Shown one piece after another: positions 1 to 12,000 of a stretch of DNA of 13,944 nucleotides. Positions within the stretch are counted from its first letter, which is position 1, and the number at the start of each line of letters is the position of its first letter. Location of the stretch: contig CALDQY010000318.1 of the NCBI GenBank assembly GCA_937911445.1, positions 1-13,944 of the forward strand. Direction: 5' to 3'. The notes under the pieces are model-generated. The model did no database searches. It was given only the letters and a program-made list of their open reading frames with translations, and was not told the DNA's origin. The stretch comes from an uncultured Rhodobiaceae bacterium (GTDB lineage: Archaea; Thermoplasmatota; Poseidoniia; Poseidoniales; Poseidoniaceae). The translations under genes and the position numbers were made by a program.

Positions 1-3000
1 CTTGCGCCGTTTTGGACAACGGTGATTTGACCTGCTGGGGACGAAATCACAAGGCACAGTTGGGACTCGGCAACATCACGCAACAGTTCATGCCGGTGGT
101 TGTCAGCAACGTCAGTTCGATTCGTCAAGTTCAGATTCACGAGATGCTTGAGGATCCAGCCAACGCCGACTTCCGTCCGACATGGGGCTCGCCTTTGCAT
201 CAACTTGGTGCAGGTGCCTACGATGCTGGCGATGCTGATCCTTGGACGGCGGGTGTCTCGTGGACCTACAGCCCGATGAGCGATCCGATTTCTGGCTGTA
301 TGGATTCGATTGCTATCAATTACAACAGCAATGCTATCTTTGGTGACGGATCATGTATCTACACCACATTATCCTCTTCCTCATCGACATTATCGCTTGA
401 AATGAATACGGCCATGACACCGCATACGTTGACCTACAGCACGCCGTTCCTTGCTGATGACAAGCAGACAGCAGCCTCCTCTGGTTCTGTCGGGGCGGGA
501 ACAAACATCGCTCTCGATTCAAACGGAGCCGTTCACATTTGTTCGAAGACCGTAACCACGGACAACCTCTACTATACGACAAACGCCTCAGGAAGCTGGC
601 AGTCTGCGACCCTAGACTCAAGTGGAAACGTCGGTGGTGACTGTTTCATCATCCTCGATAGTGACGACGACATCCACATCACCTATCGCGACGACTCCAA
701 TACAAACCTCAAATACGCCACAAAAGCACTCTCAAACAGCATCGCAGCCAGTAATTGGGCCATCTCAACCATGGACAACAACGGTGATGTCGGAAACTTT
801 GGTTCGATGGTCGTTGATGCAAATGATACCTTGCACGTGGCCTATTATGCAGCCTCCGGTAACGTGTTGAAATACGCCACGCTGACGGACGGCAGCACAA
901 CGTGGTCGAAAGAATTCGTGGAATCCACCAACGATGTTGGGAAATACACAAGCATCGCCTTGGATTCAAATGGGAATCCTCACATCACCTACTATGACGA
1001 TACGAACGACGATCTGAGATATACGCACAAAATGGGTTCTTCTTGGGCTTTCACAACACTCGATTCCGTCGGTGTATCTGGAAAAGGTACGTCCCTTGCC
1101 ATTGATTCAAACGACCATCTTCACGTGGCATACAAGACCAACAGCACTGAAATAGCGTACATGACGAACCGCTCAGGTTCATGGGTCAAGACCACGCTTG
1201 ATGCGAACAGCACGGGCAACTGGGGTGTGAATTACATCAACCTCATGCTCGATGAAGGCGACGACCCACATGTGGTCTATTCGGACATGGTTGACTACGA
1301 CATCTTCTACATGTCCAACACGCGTGGTACATGGGAACGCATCCACGTCGCTGGCGATTCAATCAGTAAGACTTCGGAGGCAGCGATGGATGAGAACGGT
1401 GGCATCCACGTGGCGTACTACATTGATGGATCGTTCGATGATATTGGCTATGCAGCCGTACGTAGTCTTGCCCATCGGCCTCAATTTGAGATCGAACCTG
1501 ACCTACCAAACGGCGTCTTGCTTGGAGCTGAGAACGGTACAATTTACGGAACACCCTCTGAGTACCTTGATTTGACTGAATACACCGTTTGGGCCAACAC
1601 AACCAGAACCTCAGCCTTCACTACGTTCTCGATGAACGTTGACTGGGAACTTATGTCAAGTGTGGATTACCTTATGACGCCAAGAAACACGGCCATCACA
1701 CCAATCACATTCAACTGGACTGCATGGAGTTCAGGTGTGCTCAACAGCACCTCCTCGGTTTACACTCCAGGTCAATCAGGAGATTACAACAGCATCGCTG
1801 TCGATAGCAACGATAAGGTGCACATCGTCTTCTATCGTAACGAAAACTCGAACCTCTACCACGCAACAAATGCATCAGGTTCATGGTCCACTTCTTCGAT
1901 CGAAACCAACAACAATGTTGGAAAGTATTGCTCCATAGCCATCGATTCCAATGACGGACTCCACGTCTCGTACCAATACAATACAGGGAACGCTCTCAAG
2001 TATGCATACAAGGCATCAGGATCCTCTACTTGGTCGAGAACAACAGTGGATAATACGGGTGGTAAATTCACTTCTATCGCTGTCGATTCGAATGACAAAC
2101 CACACATCGCATACAGGGATAGCGGTGGAGATATGGGCTATGCCGAAAAGACCGGTAGTTCGTGGACATTCGGAACGGTTCAATCAGCCGGCGATATCGC
2201 TTCCACATCCATCGCCATCGATTCAGATGACCACATCCACATCGCCTATTTCGATTCCAACAATAAGGACATGTACCATCTCACCAACACTTCGGGCTCT
2301 TGGGTCAGAACCTTCCTTGAGGACATTGGAAGTCTTTCTGGTGGAATGGCTGTCGACATCGCCATCGACCCAACAACGGATCAACCTGGAATTTCCTACT
2401 TTGACAAAGATGCAACTGCGTTGAAGTACACATATTACACAGGAAGCACATGGTCTTCCGCAGTTGTTGAGAACGGGGCAGATTACGGTCGTTTCAATTC
2501 CATAGCGTACGATTCTCTCGGCAACGTTCACATTTCGCACGAGCGAAACTCGGCGGATGATTTGTACTACACTTCAGACAAGACAGGGTCATGGGTTTCA
2601 ACAGCCATTCATACGACAAATTCTGCGGGACTTTACACTGCAATAGCCGTTGATAGCAACGATGACATTCACATCGCTTACCGTTACAACACGGGTTACG
2701 ATGTTTACCACGCCACCGTTCAAGGTTACAAAACTGGTTCTGTCGCTCGTACGGCCGTTACTGGAGCAACCTGTAGCATTACACCATCGCTACCGAACGG
2801 TTTGACATTGAATCAAGGCACGTGTACAATTAGTGGCACACCGACATCCCATGGTTTCAACACGACCTACAACGTCACGGCCACTTCATCCACGGGCGTC
2901 TCCAAATCGGGGGAATTCAATTTGTGGATTACGCAGGTTGCTCCGTCCATTACCTACACTGGCTCGCCATTCACGTTCACGGTTGGCACGGCCATTTCAA

Positions 3001-6000
3001 GCATCACGCCGACCAACACCGGCGACACCGCCTTCTGGAGCGTTTCTCCCTCCCTCCCCTCCGGCCTCAGCCTAGGTGCGGGCGGCGTCATCAGCGGCAC
3101 CCCGACCGTTCAGGCGTCGGCGGCCAGCTACACCATCACCGCCAGCAATCCCGGTGGCGAATCCTCAGCGACCATATCAATCACGGTCAATGAACAGGCG
3201 CCCAGTGATATCTCATATTCGCCAGAAAACATGACGCTCGAGAAAGGGACAACGATGACACCAAACCTGCCATCGACGAGTGGAGGAACCATCACGTCTT
3301 GGGAAATCAGCCCATCCCTACCAAGCGGCTTGACGTGGGGAACAACGGATGGTAAGATCAGCGGAACGCCCTCAATCTTGCAGACGACCAAAGTCACCTA
3401 CACGGTGTGGGCGAACAACTCCGGAGGTTCAGCATCGACCCAAGTGAACATCACCATCAACGATGTCGCACCGAGCATCTCCTATTCCAACAACGACATT
3501 ACCGGAACCAAAAACGTCGCAATTAGTCCAAGCATTGGTCCGACGACAAGTGGTGGAACCATCACCTCATGGGAGATATCACCATCTCCCGGTTCTGCGT
3601 TTACTTTTAATTCCGCAAATGGGGACATAAGTGGAACGCCAAGCATCATCCTCTCCAGAACGCAATACACCATCTGGGCGAACAACTCGGGCGGTTCATC
3701 TGTTGCATACGTTAACGTGACCATCAACGACGTTGCTCCAAACACGATCGTCTATTCCTCTCATGACTTGGTTCTTGAGAAAGGAACGGCGATGACAACA
3801 ACGACGCCAGCCATCAGCGGTGGAAGCGTTACTTCATGGGAAATCAGTCCTTCAATTCCGAACGGCTTGAGTTTCAGTTCAACCACCGGCGCCATCAGTG
3901 GAACACCTTCAATCCTGCAAACAACGTCTGTGACGTATACCATTTGGGCCAACAATTCAGGTGGATCAACCTCTACCCAGATGAACATCACCATCAACGA
4001 TCAAATTGCTTCTGTATCTTATCCTTCCACTGTCGAAATTTCCAATGATCGAACCATGACAACGGTCACACCAACCAACACTGGTGGCGCAGTCACCTCT
4101 TGGGTCATTGTGCCTTCGCTCCCATCTGGCCTCAACTTTGGAAGCAGCAATGGCAGCATTTGGGGCACACCGTCAGGTTTGCTTACCAATGCCACCTACA
4201 CAGTCTATGCCAACAACAGTGGCGGTTCGACCAGCATTACCTTCACACTCGGTCTCAACTGGACGCTCACACCGAGCGTCGAGGGTGCTTACATCACCAG
4301 AAACAGTTCCCTTTCAAGCGACATCACTTGGGAATGGGATTACGACCCACTGGAGGCTCAAAACCTGTCGCTTGCGACAGGGGAGTGGAACACCTGTGCT
4401 GTTCGAGACAATGGGGATGTCTATTGTTGGGGTCGAAACGGAAATGGACAAATTGGAAACGGACAAAGTGGAACAGCCGCTTGTGGAACGTCAGGTCACA
4501 AGTGCAAGGATCAACCAACACAAACCAATTCTCTCGGTTCAGATGCCGTCTCTATTGCTTTTGGTCACCAACATGCCTGCGCTCTACTTGACAATGGCGC
4601 TGTGAAGTGTTGGGGCCGAAACAAAGCGGGGGCACTTGGAGTTAGTGGTGGAGACAAGAATACTCCGCAAACCGTCAATTTGGGTACCGGGCGAACCGCA
4701 ATGAGTATCTACGCTGGTGGCCACTACACCTGTGCCATTCTCGATGACGCCTCAGTCAAGTGTTGGGGGCAGAACGACTACGGTCAACTCGGTATTGGAT
4801 CAAACTCGAACACCAATACGCCGACCAGCATCAACTCGCTCGGTACGGGCCGCACGGCCGTTTCCCTGGCAACCGCCTTTAGCACAGTGTGTGCTCTGCT
4901 CGATGATGGTTCAGTCAAGTGCTGGGGGAGGGATAATTTTGGGCAATTGGGCGATGGTTCAGGAATTGCGAGCACCAACAGTCCCCCTTCATCTTCAATC
5001 AATCTCGGAACCAATCGCACGGCTAAAGCCATCACCGGCGGAGAATTCCACTTCTGCGCCATCTTGGATGACGATTCCATCAAGTGCTGGGGCAGAGGTG
5101 TGGAAGGCCAATTGGGAAGCGGAGGGACAGGCGGGACCTATAACTCGTACGTTCCATCATCGACAACGGGATCATTGGGCACTGGGCGCTACGCCGTCGC
5201 CATTGATGCTGGCTACGACCATACATGCGCTCTTCTCGATAACGGCGACGTGAATTGCTGGGGCAGTGATGCGGAAGGTCAGTTGGGCAACGGTGCCACA
5301 TCATCAACCATGGCTTCCATGCAATCCAGCAACACCATCAACCTCGGTACAGGCCGAACAGCTATTTCGATTTCTGCAGGCGGAACGCACACTTGCGCGC
5401 AGCTGGACAATGGTTTGTTGAAATGCTGGGGTAACCGAGCCGACGGGCAGGTAGGCGATAATGGAGGATTCAACGGCCCATCTGACCGAACGAGCCCATC
5501 GGCAGTGAGCCATGGATACACCTATCTCGATACGGGCGCTTTCCCTTCCGATGCCGTCAGTGGTGCAACCTGTTCCATCTCACCTTCACTTCCAACCGGT
5601 CTCAGCTTGACCGCTGGCACCTGTGCCATTACCGGCACGCCTACTGTTACCGCTACAAATGCAACGTATACGATATGGGCCAACATCTCGGGCCAGTCGT
5701 TCAGCGGACAAATTTGGGTTGAAGTCGGGTTGAATGCACCAGATATTTCCTATTCTTCTTCCACCTATACCTACACCAAGGATTCGACCATCAGCACGCT
5801 CAACCCGATCAACGTTGGTGGCGAAGTGACAACCTGGGCCATCAACGCCACCTTGCCCTCGGGTCTCTCCTTTGGAACCAGCAACGGTAGTATTTGGGGT
5901 ACGCCAGATACGGTGACTGCAGCGACCAACTACACCGTGTGGGCCAACAATTCTGCTGGTTCCAATTCCACCATCATCACCTTCACAGTCAACGATCCAG

Positions 6001-9000
6001 CTCCAAACTTCTACTATGGAGGCGCAAGCAGTGGCGGCTACCATCCAGTTGTGCTCTATCTCAATCAAACCATGAATGCAATCCATCCGACAATGGTGAG
6101 CGGTAGTGGATTGCCAACCTCATGCAGCAGTTCACCATCGCTTCCTTCCGGCATAACGCTCAGTTCAACGTGTGTCATTTCAGGAACGCCGAATGCCACC
6201 GACAACGGTGTCTTCTACACGATAACGGGAACCAATACCGGCGGTAGCGATGTGGGTCTTATCTACTTCGTCATCCGTTCCTACGGGGGAGCATTGACCA
6301 TCACACCGACCAACCGTGAAGGTTCCGTCAACAGCGCGATATCGAACATCACGATGTCCTACACGCATTCGATCAGCAATTACGGTTGGACGTCAGGTGT
6401 CAGCAACACGACCACGGCCTTATTGAACAATTACGTAGCAGCTGGAGGAAGTTCGCATTGGTTGGCGACAGATTCTGGTGAACGTGGTGAAATGGCTGTT
6501 GTCTATGCTCGCAATGATTCTGGCGCCAGCACATACAGCCTCGGTTTACTCTATCGATGGGGAGGCACATGGACCGAGACGATCATCGACAACGGCACGA
6601 ATACGGGGTATCATCCATCGGTTGCCATTGACCGAGATGGAGCCTTGCACATCGCCTACATTGATGATGTCAATGACAAGCTGCGCTACGCGACCAATGC
6701 CTCAGGGTCTTGGGTCTTGACCACGCTTGGAAGCTCAACCTATGACAACGACGGGGGGAGAGGCACAGCCATCGTCGTTCATCCGATTACCAACGCCGTT
6801 CACATTGTTACAACCATCAACGATAATACCTATCGCGATTTGCAATACCACACGAATGAAAGCGGTTCTTGGGTCAATGAAACCATCACCAACACCTCGA
6901 AAGACGAGGGGCACGATCCTGTCATGGCCATGGACAGCGATGGCAACCTCCATGTCGCTTACTACTGTGATAATGGATGCAGTGATCTGCGACTATCAAG
7001 TCGAATGGATGGTGTGTGGCAGAACGAAACAGTTGCCAGTACGCTCAACGTTGGGAACACCCCTGACATTGTTATCGACTCACAAAATACAATCCATATT
7101 GTATCACAGTATGTTAACAACAAGCGAATCTACTTGCATTCTGGAACGCTTGGAAGCTGGACGGAACAAACAGGGCTATCCGGAGGAAGCGCCCATTGGC
7201 CAACGGTCGATGTTGACTCAAACGATGCTGTGCACATCTCGTATCATCTTGGAAACACGCAAAAGGACGTGATGTACATGACGAACGCTTCAGGCTCTTG
7301 GTCATCAGCGACAATGATTGCTGGATACGGTGGTTGGGGCAGTGATATGACGATTGATGCGAATGATGATATCTTCATTCCAAACATTGCCCCAGGCTTC
7401 AGTGACCTTCAATTGACCACGGTGAAAGGTTCTGGACAAGGGTTGACCGCTCTTCCAATCTACGACATTTCACCGATGCTTCCTGATGGCCTTTCCATGA
7501 ATTGGCGCAATGGAACCATCTCAGGTACGCCGACGCAAGCCCTCGCTAACACAACGTTCACTGTGACGGTTACTGCCCTCGGTACCATCACTCAAGGTAC
7601 GTTCACGCTCCACATCACAAGTACACCTGGTAACATAAGTTATTCGAACATCACTGCAACCAAAGGCAGTGCAATCAGTCCAGTATCTCCAACGTTCTCC
7701 AACACCAGTACATCGGGAAGTGTAACTTCGTGGCAAATCAATGCGACCCTGCCATCTGGTCTCAATTTCGACACCAGCACTGGGACCATTTCAGGTACAC
7801 CTAGCGTTGTAGAATCAGGCGCCACATTCACCATTTGGGCCAACAACTCAGCTGGTTCAAAATCAACAACAGTCAATATCACCATCAACGATGTGGGTGT
7901 ATCGGCCATCACATATGCCTCTGAGAACATCACGCTGACGCTGTATCATACCATGACAACGACCACACCATCTACAACAGGTGGTTCAGCAACGTCTTGG
8001 GGAATCAATCCAACCCTACCACCTGGAATGACATTTAACACTGCAACAGGTGCAATATCAGGAACACCTGAATCCCTGCAAACGACAGCTGTGAAATACA
8101 CCATCTGGGCCAACAATTCGGGCGGTTCATTCTCTGATCAAATCAACATCACCATCAACGATTATCCTCCAGCCCCTCTGAATTACTTTGGTGACAACAT
8201 CACCCTCAACTTCAATCAAACCATGACACCTCTCGGTGGATTTGAACTCAAACCAGATGTCCTGTCCGCAGGAGAAGACCACACGTGCGCCATCAGAGAC
8301 GATGGACGCGTTCTGTGCTGGGGTGAAGGAGACTTTGGTAAACTCGGAATTGGTAATACAAACGACAAGAGTTCGCCTCAGTTCACCAACTCGCTCGGTA
8401 CCGGTCGCAAAGCGATTGACATCAGTGCCGGAGGAGACCACACGTGTGCGGTCTTGGACAACGGTTCCGTCATGTGCTGGGGACGTGACAACTACGGCCA
8501 AATCGGTGACGGTATTCAGGGAGGTCAGCGAAATTCACCAACCCACACCGTCGGCCTGCCTCGCCCAGCCGTTGCGGTCGAAGTGGGCATGGATTTCTCG
8601 TGCGCCCTGCTCGACAACGGCTCTGTTATGTGCTGGGGTCGTGGATCTGGGGGCCGTCTTGGCAATGGAGGAACAAGCAATTCTGCACAGCCGGTCTACA
8701 CCGACCCAATGCCAGGTGGTCGTAAGGCCGTTGCAATTGACATCAGTCATTACCACACATGCGCAGTTCTTGATGACGGAAATGTTGCATGCTGGGGATC
8801 GGGAGGCGGAGGCCGCCTCGGAACAGGCAATTCGAACGGCAGATCCTCGCCAACACTTGCGAATTACTTCAGTTCATCCAACCAAGCGGTTGATGTCGCT
8901 CTTGGACGTTACACAGGTTGTGCATTGATGGCGAACGGTAACGTCACGTGTTGGGGTGAAGGCTACTTAGGAGACGGTAATGGAGAAACCACAAAAACGT

Positions 9001-12000
9001 CTCCAGGCCTTGCATGGGTCAACATTCCATCCGGTCGTACAGCTGTTTCAGTTGAAATGGGGCGTAAGCATGCGTGCATGCAACTCGACAACGGTGATGT
9101 CAAGTGCTGGGGTGACGACCAGTACGGGCAGATGGCAAATGGAAACGGAGAGAACGATCGAAACAATCCAACAACGGTGAACTTTGCCAACGGCATCGAA
9201 GCCGTGAGCATCCATGCAGGCCACTGGCACAACTGCATCACCGCTCAAACCAACGAAGTTTATTGTTGGGGCGACGGAAAGGCCGGAAAGCTTGGCGATG
9301 GAGCAACGACGCAACACAATTTCGCTGGTTCAGCGGCTCAAACCAACCATTTCTCAGGAAACAAACCGGTCCTCAACTTTGGAAACATCACCACATGGGC
9401 TATTCATCCAACCCTTCCAGCCGGCCTTGCATTGGGTTCGACCAACGGTACAATTTGGGGTACGCCAACCGCCTCCATCTCACAGACAAACTTCACCATC
9501 TATGCTAACAACTCGGGCGGTTCCTCATCGTTCGTGCTCAATCTGGGCGTGAATTCTGCAGCACCTGGTACGTTCCAATACATCCCAGAGAATAACACAT
9601 GGACGAACAATACTGAGGTTCACCTTGCACCGCAATTCATCAACCAAACGACTGGAAACGGTTCCATCTGGAATGTGGTGGACATCAACAGCGGCGCTAG
9701 TAACAGTAACCCAGGTTATTACATGGAACTCCTTGTTGGGGATACCCTCTACTTCTCGGCCAACGACGGAATCAAGGGCGATGAATTGTGGGCGTACAAC
9801 ACCTCCAGCCATTCGACATGGCGAGTTGCTGATATTTTCAGCGGCAGTGGCAAAAGTTGGCCAGGAGCCTACATGCACCTTCTTGTTGGCGACACCATCT
9901 ATTTCTCAGCCTATGATGGAAACACCGGCCATGAATTGTGGGCGCACGACACCTCCAATAACTCAACATGGCGAGTGACCGACATCAACAGTGGTCCGGC
10001 ACACAGCTACCCTGGATCCTACATCAGCATGCTCGTCGGTGATACCATCTATTTCGGTGCCCTTGAAACAAGCACCGGCTATGAATTGTGGGCGCACGAC
10101 ACCTCCAATCACTCTACATGGCGAGTTGCTGATATTTTCAGCGGCTCCGGACACGGATACCCAGGGTATTCAACAGGTGATGCAGGTGAAACCCTCGTCG
10201 GCGACACGTTGTATTTCTCAGCCAACGATGGAAGTACTGGACGTGAGTTGTGGGCCCACGACACTTCCAACCACTCCACTTGGCAAGTCGCTGACATCTA
10301 CAGCGGCTCATCCAGCAACCCTGGAACGTACATGATGCTCACCGTCGGTGATACCCTCTATTTCGATGCCGCCGACGGCACATACCGCCACGAATTGTGG
10401 GCGCACGATACCTCCAACCACTCAACATGGCGAGTGGCGGATATCTACAGCGGATCGGGCAACAGTTATCCTGGACAGTACATGAACGGGTACGTCGTTG
10501 GAGATACCGTTTACTTCTCAGCCGACGGTGGAAGCGGCGGCACTGAACTGTGGGCTCACGACACCTCCAACCATTCCACATGGCAAATCATTGACATAAG
10601 TTCAGGAGACAGCAACCCGGGTGAACACCTGACCATCATCGTTGGCGATACCCTCTATTTCGACGCCTCCGACGGATCTTACAACCATGCCTTGTGGGCG
10701 CACGACACCTCCAATCGTTCGACATGGCGAGTGTCTGATATCGCCGTATCGGGCCACAGTTATCCCGAAACCCCAAGACGAGGAGCAGGGGAACTTCTGG
10801 TCGGCGACACGTTGTATTTCTCAGCCACCGATGGAATCGCAGATCATGAATGGTGGGCGCACGATACCTCCAACCATACGACATGGAGAGTGGCTGACAT
10901 CAACAGCGGTGCAGGAACCAGCAACCCCGGTAACTACATGGAAGCGCATCTCATTGGCGATACGATGTACTTCTCAGCCGTTGACGGAAGCATTGGTCGT
11001 GAACTGTGGGCGCACCGTCCGTCACGAATTGATTACAACACGAACACGGGTGGCGCCGTCACCACATGGGCCATCAACGCGAGCCTGCCAAGCGGTCTTT
11101 CCTTCGGCACCAACAATGGAACCATCTACGGTACGCCGACCGAACTGTGGACACAAACCTCCTACATGGTCTGGGCCAACAACAGTGGTGGCTCCAGCGT
11201 GGCCTACCTCAACATCACCATCAACGATGAAGCGCCAGTCATCTTCTATTCAACGACTGAAATTACGGGAACCAAGGACGTCGCCATCAGTCCACACGTC
11301 GGACCAACCACGAGTGGTGGCACCATCACCTCGTGGGAGATATCTCCCGATCCTGGCTCTGCGTTCCACTTCAACTCAAACAACGGTTACATCAGCGGAA
11401 CACCGAGCATCCTCCTGTCTCGAACCCAATACACGATTTGGGCGAACAATTCGGGCGGCTCCTCCGTCACCTACGTCAATGTGACGATCAACGATGTAGC
11501 TCCTGGTCCGTTCGAATACATTCCAGAGAACAACACGTGGACCAACAATTCCTACGTCAACATCGGACCGTCGTTCATCAACCAAACGACTGGAAACGGA
11601 TCCACATGGCAAGTGGCCGATATCTGGACATACGCCCCGACAGGAGGATATAACTCAAGCACTCCAGGATCTGGCGTCGAACTTCTTGTCGGTGATACAA
11701 TGTATTTCGCTGCATCAACGTACTCCAGAGGAAGTGAATTGTGGGCATACAACACCTCGAATGGGACAACATGGCTGGTCTCTGAAATCAGGCCTGGTAT
11801 CTCCAGTAGTGGGCCTGGAGGAAGTTTGTCACTTTTGGTTGGCGACACCTTGTATTTCTCCGCAGATGATGGAAGCAAGGGCATTGAACTGTGGGCTCAT
11901 GACACTTCCAACCATTCAACATGGCGGGTGACCGACATCAACAGCGGTTCAGGACACAGCAGTCCTGGACAATTCATGGAATTCCTCGTCGGCGATATCA

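Noticed and set aside
3128..3997. Several antisense ORFs with similar protein sequences (VVCKIEGVPL, LISHEV)
   Set aside because: Their similarity to each other only mirrors the paralogous Ig domains on the + strand.
5586..6086. 166-codon antisense ORF opposite Ig 8-9
   Set aside because: Repetitive, stop-poor coding DNA often leaves open antisense frames. The translation shows no recognisable domain.
441..7427. LKYAT propellers considered as catalytic sialidases
   Set aside because: The Asp-turn-His motif is not the S-x-D-x-G-x-T-W Asp box, and I see no sialidase arginine triad or nucleophile that can be assigned.
8236..8928. 230-codon + strand ORF over RCC1 propeller B
   Set aside because: It is the out-of-frame reading of the Cys-x9-Cys-Trp-Gly repeats. 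The base-3 frame gives seven clean RCC1 blades over the same bases.
10642..11484. Long + strand ORF out of frame with the giant gene, starting MAIPSISTPP
   Set aside because: It is a frame shadow. It lies fully within the continuous base-3 frame, and its repeated motifs (CGRTTPP, RHGE) are the +1 reading of the ELW repeats.
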